From: an uncultured Pelagibacteraceae bacterium
GTDB lineage: Bacteria > Pseudomonadota > Alphaproteobacteria > Pelagibacterales > Pelagibacteraceae
Assembly: GCA_902627745.1 (NCBI GenBank)
Contig: CACOKG010000005.1
Span: 1-48,823, forward strand
DNA: 48,823 nucleotides
Direction: 5' to 3'
Part shown: in pieces, positions 24,630 through 32,646 of the stretch
How positions within the stretch are numbered: position 1 is the stretch's first letter
How the letters are laid out: every line of letters begins with the position of its first letter
Notes under the pieces: generated by a model
Told to the model about the DNA's origin: nothing
The model's input: the letters and a program-made list of their open reading frames with translations, nothing else
The model's database searches: none
Translations under genes and position numbers: made by a program

Positions 24630-25322
24630 ATGGAACTTCTAGCATTTGGAGATACTGGTTGGGGTGACGAATTATTTCGTGCCACTCTAATGACTATAGC
24701 TGTTTCAATTACAGCAATGATTATAGGTTTTCTTTTTGCGTTAATCTTTACTCCATTAAAATTATCTAAAAATAAATTTTTAAATTTCATAGCTAATTCT
24801 TACACAACTATAATAAGAGGTGTTCCAGAATTATTAATAATTTATCTTTTCTTTTTTGGTGGAACTGGTGCAGTTATGTTTGTTGCATCAATATTTGGTT
24901 ATAATGAATACATTGAAATTAATGCATTTTTCACAGGTGCATTTGCAATTGGAATAATTTCCGGTGCTTATTCAACTGAAGTTTTTAGGGGAGCAATCCA
25001 ATCAATTGAAAGAGGCCAGTTCGAAGCTGCCAATGTATTAGGATTAAATAAATTTGGAAAATTTTTTAAAATTATTTTACCTCAAACATTAAGATTAGCT
25101 ATTCCAAATCTGAGTAATGTTTGGCAGATAACTCTAAAAGACACTTCTCTTATTTCAGTCACAGGTTTAGTTGAAATCATGAGGCAATCTTATATTGCTG
25201 CTGGATCAACGAGGGATCCATTATTCTTTTATTCATTTGCTGCAGTTTTGTATTTACTACTTACTTTTGTGAGCATGAAATTAATTAATAGATTAGAAGT
25301 TAAATACAGCAGGGGGTACTAA
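24630..25322 (+). CDS. Amino acid ABC transporter permease (HisQ-like)
   Basis: An inner-membrane protein of 230 aa with about five helices. The family-3 permease signature is clear: RGVPELLIIYLFFFG near the middle and the ATPase-coupling loop GQFEAANVLGLNKFGKFFKIILPQTLRLAIPNL. It should pair with the following permease to form the channel. A stem-loop ends right before its start codon and no ribosome-binding site is visible outside it. Its stop overlaps the start of the next gene by one base. Confidence 0.9.
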   Translation: MELLAFGDTGWGDELFRATLMTIAVSITAMIIGFLFALIFTPLKLSKNKFLNFIANSYTTIIRGVPELLIIYLFFFGGTGAVMFVASIFGYNEYIEINAFFTGAFAIGIISGAYSTEVFRGAIQSIERGQFEAANVLGLNKFGKFFKIILPQTLRLAIPNLSNVWQITLKDTSLISVTGLVEIMRQSYIAAGSTRDPLFFYSFAAVLYLLLTFVSMKLINRLEVKYSRGY

Positions 25323-25996
25323 TGGATCTTGAATTAATGATTAATAGTTTCCCAAAGTTACTTAATGCTGCTGTAATAACTTTAAAACTTCTTTCAGTTT
25401 CTTTGATAATTGGATTATTCATTGGCTTATTTTTTGCAATTCTTAGATTAAATAAAAATATATTCATCAATAGATTTGCTTATGGATATTCGTATGTTTT
25501 TAGAGGTACACCACTTTTAGTACAGATATTCATTATTTATTTTGGATTAGGTCAGATTGAATATTTAAGATCGACAGTTTTATGGGTAATTTTAAAAGAA
25601 CCATATTGGTGTGCAATCATTGCTTTTGCTCTAAATACGGGTGCTTATACTTCAGAGATATTGAGATCAGCATTTCAAACCATTAAACCTGGAATAATAG
25701 AGGCAGGTAAAAGTTTGGGCATCCCAAACAAAGTAATCTTTTATAAAATTCAAATTCCTATCGCTATCAGACAATCTTTACCAGCTTATGGAAATGAAAT
25801 TATTCTTATGATGAAAGGAACTTCTTTAGCTAGTACAGTGACCATAATGGACCTTACAGGTGTTGCAAAATATATAATTTCAACAACTTTTAAACCAATT
25901 GAGGTATTTATTGTTGCTGGTGGTATTTATCTATTTATGACCTTTATAATCCATAATATGATTAAGTTTTTAGAAAAGAAATACAGATTTAATTAA
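25322..25996 (+). CDS. Amino acid ABC transporter permease (HisM-like)
   Basis: Second permease of the pair (224 aa), with FRGTPLLVQIFIIYFGLGQ and the coupling loop GIIEAGKSLGIPNKVIFYKIQIPIAIRQSLPAYGNE, typical of HisM. No ATPase gene follows: the operon ends here, its stop overlapping the convergent M24 gene by 4 bases (TTAA). The transporter must therefore use an ATPase encoded elsewhere, perhaps shared with another amino acid system. Confidence 0.9.
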   Translation: MDLELMINSFPKLLNAAVITLKLLSVSLIIGLFIGLFFAILRLNKNIFINRFAYGYSYVFRGTPLLVQIFIIYFGLGQIEYLRSTVLWVILKEPYWCAIIAFALNTGAYTSEILRSAFQTIKPGIIEAGKSLGIPNKVIFYKIQIPIAIRQSLPAYGNEIILMMKGTSLASTVTIMDLTGVAKYIISTTFKPIEVFIVAGGIYLFMTFIIHNMIKFLEKKYRFN

Positions 25997-27144
25997 AGCA
26001 CAACTAAATCAATTTTTTGCTTACCAAGTCTTTCATTACCTTGCTCAGTGACTAAATAAGTCTCACCTAGGTTCATTGCTAATTGATTTTCTGAGTCCAT
26101 TAAAATCATATGCATAAAAAAAATATTTCCAGGCTCAATCACATATGGATTTCCGGTATATAACATTGGCCAATCCATCCAATTTGGAGCAAAAGTAGTA
26201 CCCAAAGAATATCCACATGCATTCATTCTTGCTTTATTAAAACCAAGATTATCAAAAGTTTTTGCGTGAATATCAAAAACCTCTCCAATTTTATTTCCAG
26301 GTTTTAGTTTATTTTCGCAATTCTTTAACGCTTCAACACACGCCTCATGCATTTTATGATGTTTAGGATCTGCTTTACCTATAGGAATTGTTCTAAACAT
26401 TGCTGAATGGTAATGTCTATAAGTACCAGCCCATTCTATAGTTAATTGATCTTGATCATTTAAAATTTGTTTTTCTGATTGATAACGGCAAAGAAGAGCA
26501 TTTTTTCCTGAACCAATAATAAATTCATTTGCAGGATAATCTCCGCCTCCTTCAAATATAACTTTATTCATTTCAGCTAGAATCTTAGACTCATTCACAC
26601 CTGCTTTGGCATATTTCCAAACTTCATCCAAAGCTTGATCAGCTAGTTCTGCAGCTTTTTTTACATAAACAATTTCCTCTTTGGATTTCACTACTCTTAA
26701 CTTTGTTATTAAGTCTGATTTATCTTCAACAGAACAATAATTTTCTAGAGACTTATTAAGCCTCAATGTATTTTTTCCGGTTAATCCATAAGCATCATAC
26801 TCAACTCCTAATTTTTTTCCTTTGAGATTTAGCTCATCCAAAATAACTTTAAGATCATCGGTTGGGTTTGATCCATCTTTATCAACCCAAATTCTTATAT
26901 CTTTAATATTGGATGTATTTTGTGCTTGTCTTAAATCTGGAGCTCTAGTCAGTAATATTGTGTTTCCTTTTTTATCTAAAATTAATGTTTGAAAAAAAAC
27001 ATATCCGAATGTGTCATAACCAGTTAACCAATACATAGACTCTTGTCTAAACATTAATAAAGCATCTATGTTTTGATCTTTCATGGAGTCTAAAATTTTG
27101 GATTTTCTAGTTCTGAATTCTTCTTTTGAAAAATGAAGTCCCAT
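25993..27144 (-). CDS. M24-family creatinase-like hydrolase (ectoine hydrolase/Xaa-Pro peptidase relative)
   Basis: A 383-residue protein with the two-domain creatinase/aminopeptidase P layout: N-terminal domain with MYWLTGYDTFGY, then a pita-bread domain starting near KSKEEIVYVKKAAELAD. Three of the five metal ligands of active peptidases appear changed: the first Asp is Glu (TIEWAG), the second is Ala (HSAMFRT) and the His is Tyr (CGYSLGTTF), while the two Glu remain (VIEPGN, GETYLV). This favours a metal-independent amidinohydrolase or ectoine-hydrolase-like enzyme over a peptidase. Convergent with an amino acid ABC transporter, which may supply its substrate. Confidence 0.78.
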   Translation of the reverse strand: MGLHFSKEEFRTRKSKILDSMKDQNIDALLMFRQESMYWLTGYDTFGYVFFQTLILDKKGNTILLTRAPDLRQAQNTSNIKDIRIWVDKDGSNPTDDLKVILDELNLKGKKLGVEYDAYGLTGKNTLRLNKSLENYCSVEDKSDLITKLRVVKSKEEIVYVKKAAELADQALDEVWKYAKAGVNESKILAEMNKVIFEGGGDYPANEFIIGSGKNALLCRYQSEKQILNDQDQLTIEWAGTYRHYHSAMFRTIPIGKADPKHHKMHEACVEALKNCENKLKPGNKIGEVFDIHAKTFDNLGFNKARMNACGYSLGTTFAPNWMDWPMLYTGNPYVIEPGNIFFMHMILMDSENQLAMNLGETYLVTEQGNERLGKQKIDLVVL

Positions 27145-27151
27145 TAATGAT

Positions 27152-27541
27152 TTAATAATTGGTGTATTCTTTTATTTCTTTGATAGTTGATCCAGTGTGA
27201 TTGTTAATCTCTAATTTAATTTTTGCTCGATCATCATTTAGAAAATGAACATCTCTTGAAAGCTTAATAAATTTTTCTCCAAAATCTTTTTCTTTTTCAC
27301 ATTGTCTTTTATCATCTTCAATAACCCAAAGTTTTGAATTAATTTCTTTTAGAGATTGATAAAGATTATTTAACTTGTCATCAGTTTTGATATTTTTTTC
27401 TAACTGCTCTTTTAAAATAGAGTGTTCATTAGTAATAAATTGTAACTTTTCAGTATCTTTTATCTTTTCTTTTTTGATCTCCAAAATTGAAATTTTATCT
27501 AAAAGTTCTCCTATTGAAATCTCTACTATAATTTTATTCAT
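27152..27541 (-). CDS. DUF6165-like protein
   Basis: A 129-aa, charged helical protein beginning IVEISIGELLDKISILEIKKEKIKD, which I recall as the start of the DUF6165 family often found near glycosyltransferases; this name is from memory and not checked. Most of the chain looks like antiparallel coiled helices. No catalytic residues stand out. It faces a GT9 gene across only 32 bases, consistent with a glycan or LPS role, and is 7 bases upstream of the M24 gene on the same strand. Confidence 0.65.
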   Translation of the reverse strand: MNKIIVEISIGELLDKISILEIKKEKIKDTEKLQFITNEHSILKEQLEKNIKTDDKLNNLYQSLKEINSKLWVIEDDKRQCEKEKDFGEKFIKLSRDVHFLNDDRAKIKLEINNHTGSTIKEIKEYTNY

Positions 27542-27573
27542 AAAATTTTATACTATGCTATCTTGTTATAAAT

Positions 27574-28515
27574 ATGTCTAATATTTTAATAATCAAACAT
27601 GGATCATTAGGAGATATATCTCAAGCGAGTGGTGCTATTCAAGATATATCTGAAAATCATAAAAGTAATCAAATACATATTTTAACAACCAAACCTTACT
27701 TCGATTTATTTAAAAAAAATCCATTTGTTAATAATGTGATCTTAGACAAAAGACTTCCAAGATATAACCTTATCTACCTATATTTTCTTATGCGCGAATT
27801 GAAAAAACATAACTTTTCAAAAGTTTTTGATTTACAAAATTCATCGAGAACTAATTTCTATAAAAATATTCTTTTTCCAAAATCAAGTAAAGAAGTATGG
27901 TCTAGTTCAGTCACAACTTTGCCTAAAGATAAGAATAAAGATGAATTTGATAAAAACTCTGTTCTTGAAAGGTTCGACTATCAATTAAAGGAATCTGGCT
28001 TAAATACCAATAATACTTTGAAACCAAATTTTAATTGGGCCGCAACAGATATCAGCGAAATCAGAAATTTTTATAAAATAACAAAATATATTTTATTATT
28101 TCCTTTTTGTTCACCTCATTTAACAATTAAAAAATGGCCTTATTATAATAAACTAATTGAATTAATATCGAGTAAATATGGTGAAGAATATATAGTTATT
28201 ACAGCTCCTGGCCCAACTGAGATTGGTGAAGCAAAAAATATTAATGCATTAGCTGTTCTGGATAATGGTAGGGCGCTAGATATCTCTCAACTTACTGCTT
28301 TGATTAGAGATAGTTCATTTGTTGTTGCAAATGATACTGGTCCTGCGCACATAGCAGCTCATGTTGGAGCTAAAGGTCTTACATTATTTGGCAGACATAC
28401 AACAGCTTACAAAGTGAGTATTGAAAGAGAAAACTTTAAACCAATTGAAGTTACAGATCTAAAAAATTTAAGTGCTGAAAGAGTTTTTGAAAGATTATCT
28501 AATTCTTTATCCTAG
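27574..28515 (+). CDS. Family 9 glycosyltransferase (ADP-heptose:LPS heptosyltransferase-like)
   Basis: GT-B enzyme of 313 aa. The N-terminal ILIIKHGSLGDISQASGAIQDI and the C-terminal FVVANDTGPAHIAAHVGAKGLTLFG are the two halves of the heptosyltransferase signature seen in WaaC/WaaF. It probably transfers a heptose or similar sugar to the LPS core on the cytoplasmic face of the inner membrane. The end of the gene overlaps the convergent AbrB-type gene by 17 bases. Confidence 0.88.
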   Translation: MSNILIIKHGSLGDISQASGAIQDISENHKSNQIHILTTKPYFDLFKKNPFVNNVILDKRLPRYNLIYLYFLMRELKKHNFSKVFDLQNSSRTNFYKNILFPKSSKEVWSSSVTTLPKDKNKDEFDKNSVLERFDYQLKESGLNTNNTLKPNFNWAATDISEIRNFYKITKYILLFPFCSPHLTIKKWPYYNKLIELISSKYGEEYIVITAPGPTEIGEAKNINALAVLDNGRALDISQLTALIRDSSFVVANDTGPAHIAAHVGAKGLTLFGRHTTAYKVSIERENFKPIEVTDLKNLSAERVFERLSNSLS

Positions 28516-29578
28516 TTTTTTCAATTATTCTTAAAATCACTGGTACGATAAAGAGAATAAATAACAATCTTATAATATGATGAAAAGCAACAAAATCTGG
28601 CTCAAGGTCAAAAGCTATTGCTATTACTGCAACCTCATAAATACCCCCGGGGCAAAATGATAAGATTAATGATAAAAAATTATTATCTACAAAAAATGTT
28701 GCAACATATGCTGCAATAAGACCTAACAAAACTAAAAGTATGGTTGCAACTAATCCATGAAAAGAGTTATTTGCCACCTCTTTAAATGTTTTATTTGCAA
28801 ACCTGCATCCAACAGAAGCTCCTAAAATTAATAAACAAAAATTTATTGATGCATTAGGTAACTTGTATGACGCGATGTCAGATATTTGTAAAACCCCACT
28901 CGCTACTAGTGTTCCAGACAACAGTGCAGCTGGAACTTTAAATTTATCAAAAAAAAATATGAACACTAACGAAACAATAATTAATATAATTAATTCCCAA
29001 TGGTTTTGAGACATGTAATCAAATTTTTCTAATTCCAAAGCTTCAGCTGGGTAAAGACTAACTATAATAAAAGGGAATAAAGTTATTATAATTATCAATC
29101 GAATTAAATGAGCTGTAGCTACTTGAGATAAATCTGATTTTTCATATTCTGCTAAAATCATTAAAGGTCCTAAAGCACCAGGAGCTGCGGAAAATATTGA
29201 TGTTTTTTCATTATAGTCAGAAAATTTTTGTAAATATTTAGAAACAATTAGAATGCTTATCACAATATAAAAAAACATAATTATTGTTGTCCAAATCCAA
29301 TTTACCATTTGATTAAGTAAATTTTGGTCTATGTAGTTTCCAATGTGTAAACCTAAAATAATTAATATTGAGCTAAGTGCCAATCTAGGCATTATTATTT
29401 GGAAACCTTTTAAAGCAATCAAAGAAGTTGCTATCATTGGACCGATCATCCAGGCTAGAGGAATTTTAAAGAAATCAGCAACAATCGCACTTGGAATAGA
29501 AATTATAATTACAATAAAAAATTTTTTGGAGAATAGTTGACTTAAACTTTCTCGGTTAAAGGGAATTATATTCTGCAT
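28499..29578 (-). CDS. AbrB-type (AbrB_dup) integral membrane protein
   Basis: About ten hydrophobic helices in 359 aa arranged as two related halves. DFFKIPLAWMIGPMIATSLIALKG near the N-terminus and DKFKVPAALLSGTLVASGVLQI in the second half are equivalent positions of the internal repeat that defines this family (often mis-annotated as ammonia monooxygenase). LSFCPGGIYEVAVIAIAF and FSAAPGALGPLMILAEYEKSD are the paired loops. It is presumably a transporter. It faces the TctCBA operon across an 89-base promoter region, and such proteins are often neighbours of that transporter class. Confidence 0.82.
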   Translation of the reverse strand: MQNIIPFNRESLSQLFSKKFFIVIIISIPSAIVADFFKIPLAWMIGPMIATSLIALKGFQIIMPRLALSSILIILGLHIGNYIDQNLLNQMVNWIWTTIIMFFYIVISILIVSKYLQKFSDYNEKTSIFSAAPGALGPLMILAEYEKSDLSQVATAHLIRLIIIITLFPFIIVSLYPAEALELEKFDYMSQNHWELIILIIVSLVFIFFFDKFKVPAALLSGTLVASGVLQISDIASYKLPNASINFCLLILGASVGCRFANKTFKEVANNSFHGLVATILLVLLGLIAAYVATFFVDNNFLSLILSFCPGGIYEVAVIAIAFDLEPDFVAFHHIIRLLFILFIVPVILRIIEKTRIKN

Positions 29579-29605
29579 TTGCTATGTCTTCGCTTGCTTT
29601 GCTTG

Positions 29606-29634
29606 TTGACTATATTACAAAAAGTATGTTTAAT
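29606..29634 (+). promoter_or_regulatory. Predicted promoter of tctC operon
   Basis: TTGACT (29606-29611), a 17-base spacer and TTTAAT (29629-29634) give five-of-six matches at both boxes to the sigma-70 consensus, followed by the GAGAGGA ribosome site before the ATG at 29668. The same two hexamers and spacing recur before the TRAP binding protein gene at 41246. Confidence 0.65.
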
Positions 29635-29667
29635 CTGTCTAATTAACTATAACAACGAGAGGAAATA

Positions 29668-30648
29668 ATGAAACTAATTAAATCTTTTTTTTCAGTTTTA
29701 TTCTCTGCCGCTCTTTTATTATCAACAACTACAGTCAACTCAATTGCAATTGATAAAATACACTTCGTAATTGGTGGTGGTGCTGGTGGTGGTTGGGATG
29801 GAACTGCTAGAGGTACTGGAGAAGCTTTAACAAAAGCTGGATTTTTAAAAAGCGCATCATTTGAAAACATGTCAGGTGGTGGTGGTGGTAAAGCACTTGC
29901 ATATATGATTAATACTAAGCCAGAAAATACAATCTTAGTACAATCAACACCATTAGTTTTAAGATCAATTACAAGACACAAAGGTTATGTCAGTGGAAGT
30001 GGAACTTTATCTTATAAAGATGTTGTGCCAATTGCTGGAGTAATTGGTGATTATGGCGCTATTGCAGTTGCAAAAGACTCACCTTACAAAAACTTCAAAG
30101 ATGTTGTTGATGCATACAAAGCAAACCCAAGTTCAATTAAAATGGCTGGTGGATCTGTTAGAGGAAGTATGGACCATCTAATTGGTGCTCTAGCATTTCA
30201 AGCTGCTGGTGCAGATCCTAATGCTGTAGCTTACATCCCTTATGATGCAGGTGGAAAAGCATTAGCTGGACTTTTATCTGGAGAAACTCAAATTATTTCT
30301 ACAGGTTTGGGTGAACTTATGGGAGCAAGAGACCAAGTAAGAATTATTGGTATTACTGCACCTGATAGGGTTGGTGATGCACCTGATGCACCTACACTTA
30401 AAGAACAAGGATATGATGTGCAATTCGTTAATTGGAGAGGTTTTTTTGGTCCTCCAGGCATGAGTAGCAAAGATAAAAAAGCTATTGCTAAAATGTTAGG
30501 TGATGTCCAAAAAACTCCTGAGTGGGAAGCTGTAAGAGCAAGAAATGCTTGGGTAAATATTTATAACCCAGACAAAAAGTTTGTTAAGTTTTTAAAGACT
30601 CAAACAAAAGAAATGACAGCTCTTATGAAAAAACTAGGAGTTATTTAA
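29668..30648 (+). CDS. tctC: Tripartite tricarboxylate transporter substrate-binding protein
   Basis: A signal peptide (to about NSIAIDK) is followed by the TctC/Bug fold: HFVIGGGAGGGWDGTARG, FENMSGGGGGKALAYM, KMAGGSVRGSMDHLIGALAF and YIPYDAGGKALAGLLSGE. It would bind a carboxylate in the periplasm and deliver it to TctBA. The length (326 aa) is normal. The N-terminal glycine-rich loop is longer than usual. It is the first gene of the operon and is followed by an RNA hairpin that overlaps the start of tctB. Confidence 0.92.
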   Translation: MKLIKSFFSVLFSAALLLSTTTVNSIAIDKIHFVIGGGAGGGWDGTARGTGEALTKAGFLKSASFENMSGGGGGKALAYMINTKPENTILVQSTPLVLRSITRHKGYVSGSGTLSYKDVVPIAGVIGDYGAIAVAKDSPYKNFKDVVDAYKANPSSIKMAGGSVRGSMDHLIGALAFQAAGADPNAVAYIPYDAGGKALAGLLSGETQIISTGLGELMGARDQVRIIGITAPDRVGDAPDAPTLKEQGYDVQFVNWRGFFGPPGMSSKDKKAIAKMLGDVQKTPEWEAVRARNAWVNIYNPDKKFVKFLKTQTKEMTALMKKLGVI

Positions 30649-30668
30649 TCCTCTGGGTTAATTAATTT

Positions 30669-30718
30669 AAAGAGCAGTGAATATAAATACGACAAAAATT
30701 ATATCACTGCTCTTTTTT
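30669..30718 (+). terminator. Intrinsic terminator after tctC, overlapping the tctB start codon
   Basis: AAAGAGCAGTGA (30669-30680) pairs perfectly with TCACTGCTCTTT (30704-30715) around a 23-base loop, and the second arm runs into six T. The first arm contains the predicted GTG start of tctB at 30677, so folding would both end transcription and hide the start codon. Confidence 0.75.
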
Positions 30719-31147
30719 ATTTTCTCAGCATTTTATTTATATACAGCTTATCAAATTCAAGTTTTTGCTTTCGATGAAAACGCACCATTTAATGCAAGAA
30801 CATTTCCAATCTATTTAGGATATTCCGGTTTATTTTTTTCTGGTTTAAAATTAATCTTACCAGATCCAGATACTATAAAAATTGAACATAGAACATTAGA
30901 ATATAAAAAAACGGCATTATTAATTGTTATTGCAATTATCTACGGAGCAACAATTTTAAAAGTGGGTTACTTTTTAACTACATCTTTGTTTTTATTTGCT
31001 TCCTATTACTTTTTAGGTGAGAGAAGGTGGGTCTTAATGTTTTTACTTTCTTTTCCATTTGTGGCTGCTTTTATGTATTTACTTCATGGAGTTCTTGAAA
31101 TTTATTTAAGGGATCCTTTTTTAAAATCCATTGGAGTAATGGGATGA
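30677..31147 (+). CDS. tctB: Tripartite tricarboxylate transporter small membrane subunit
   Basis: A 156-aa membrane protein with four helices, in the order and size expected for TctB. It starts with GTG at 30677; there is no ATG in the first part, and the opening TTKIISLLFFIFSAFYLYTAYQ is the normal first helix, so the start is credible although it lies inside a hairpin. RTFPIYLGYSGLFFSGLKLIL is the conserved first loop. Its last four bases overlap tctA (ATGA). Confidence 0.88.
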   Translation: MNINTTKIISLLFFIFSAFYLYTAYQIQVFAFDENAPFNARTFPIYLGYSGLFFSGLKLILPDPDTIKIEHRTLEYKKTALLIVIAIIYGATILKVGYFLTTSLFLFASYYFLGERRWVLMFLLSFPFVAAFMYLLHGVLEIYLRDPFLKSIGVMG

Positions 31148-32646
31148 TTGAGGGAATATTAGTTGGTTTAGCTACAGCTTTATCATTTAAAAACATCTTT
31201 ATGGTTATGATCGGCTGTTTTTTTGGAACAATTATTGGGATGTTGCCTGGTTTAGGACCAATGACAGCCATAGCTTTAATGATACCAATTACTTATGGCT
31301 TTGATCCTGCAACTGGATTGATTTTAATGGCTGGGGTTTATTATGGAGCGGTATTTGGTGGCTCAACTTCTTCAATTTTATTAAATGCTCCTGGAGTTCC
31401 AGGAACAGTTGCAACCTCTTTTGATGGATACCCAATGGCACAACAAGGTAAAGCCGGTAAAGCACTTGCTATAGCTGCTTGGAGTTCTTTTGCTGGCGGA
31501 ACTTTGTCAGCAATCTATTTATTGTTTATGGCTCCAAGTTTATCAAAAGTAAGTTTATCTTTTAGATCGCCAGATTATTTCGCATTAATGATCTTAGGCT
31601 TAACGGCGATAGCAGCTTTTTCATCTAAAGGACAATTCTTAAAGGCGATGATGATGGTGGTATTGGGGTTAATGCTCGCATCTGTTGGGCAAGACTCTTT
31701 ATCAGATATTACAAGATTTACTTTTGATAATATGAATTTAACAGATGGAATTAGCTTTGTCTTAGTAGTTATGTCAACATTTGCTATGAGCGAAGCCTTA
31801 ACAATCATATTAAAGCGAAATGATCCAACAGCAGCAGCAAAGCAAGTCTCTTTAACCGAGCTTGGATCAATAAAAATCAACAAAGAGGAGCGGGGTAAAA
31901 TGTATAGAACAATTCCAAGATCCTCAGTTATTGGTTTCTTGATTGGAGTATTGCCTGGTGCTGGTGCAACTATTGCATCATTTTTAGCTTATGGAATGGA
32001 AAGAAATTTAGTTAAGGATGAAGAAAAAGAAAAGTTTGGAAAAGGAAGTGTAAATGGATTATCAGCACCTGAAACAGCAAATAATGCAGCATGCTCAGGT
32101 TCTTTTGTGCCGATGTTAACTTTAGGTATACCTGGTAGTGGAACAACAGCAGTGATGCTAGGAGCACTTTTGGGCTTTGGTATTCAGCCAGGACCAAGAC
32201 TTTACATGACTAATCCTGAAATTTTTTGGTCAGTTATAATGTCGATGTATATTGGAATGGTTATCTTGTTGATTTTAAACTTACCATTAATTCCTTATAT
32301 CGCCAGGATTCTAGCGGTTCCAAAAAATTATCTAATTCCATTGATATTATTTTTTTCAATTACAGGAATTTATGTAATGTCATTTAATAATTTTGACATT
32401 TATTTAATGATTGGCATAGCAGTTGTTGCAACATTTTTACGACTTTATGATTTTCCCATGCCGCCTTTAATACTAGCTTTTGTTCTTGGTGGATTGATGG
32501 AGGAGAATCTAAGAAGATCATTACTTCTAAGTAATGGATCTTGGGAGTTTTTATGGGACAGAACTCTTACGATTTGTATATTGATTACAACAATTCTAAT
32601 TGTTCTTTGGCATATCTATAAAACTTTTACAAAAAATAAATCTTAA
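31144..32646 (+). CDS. tctA: Tripartite tricarboxylate transporter large membrane subunit
   Basis: A 500-aa membrane protein with about ten to twelve helices. IGMLPGLGPMTAIALMIPITYG and LIGVLPGAGATIASFLAYGMER are the two copies of the TctA signature, and NNAACSGSFVPMLTLGIPGSGTTAVMLGALL is the transport core. It carries out sodium- or proton-driven import of the carboxylate captured by TctC. The start overlaps tctB by 4 bases; its stop overlaps the convergent GT4 gene by 4 bases (TTAA). Confidence 0.95.
   Translation: MIEGILVGLATALSFKNIFMVMIGCFFGTIIGMLPGLGPMTAIALMIPITYGFDPATGLILMAGVYYGAVFGGSTSSILLNAPGVPGTVATSFDGYPMAQQGKAGKALAIAAWSSFAGGTLSAIYLLFMAPSLSKVSLSFRSPDYFALMILGLTAIAAFSSKGQFLKAMMMVVLGLMLASVGQDSLSDITRFTFDNMNLTDGISFVLVVMSTFAMSEALTIILKRNDPTAAAKQVSLTELGSIKINKEERGKMYRTIPRSSVIGFLIGVLPGAGATIASFLAYGMERNLVKDEEKEKFGKGSVNGLSAPETANNAACSGSFVPMLTLGIPGSGTTAVMLGALLGFGIQPGPRLYMTNPEIFWSVIMSMYIGMVILLILNLPLIPYIARILAVPKNYLIPLILFFSITGIYVMSFNNFDIYLMIGIAVVATFLRLYDFPMPPLILAFVLGGLMEENLRRSLLLSNGSWEFLWDRTLTICILITTILIVLWHIYKTFTKNKS

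Noticed and set aside
29643-29981. 112-aa minus-strand ORF opposite tctC
   Set aside because: Proline/alanine runs are the reverse of the glycine-rich start of tctC; a shadow.
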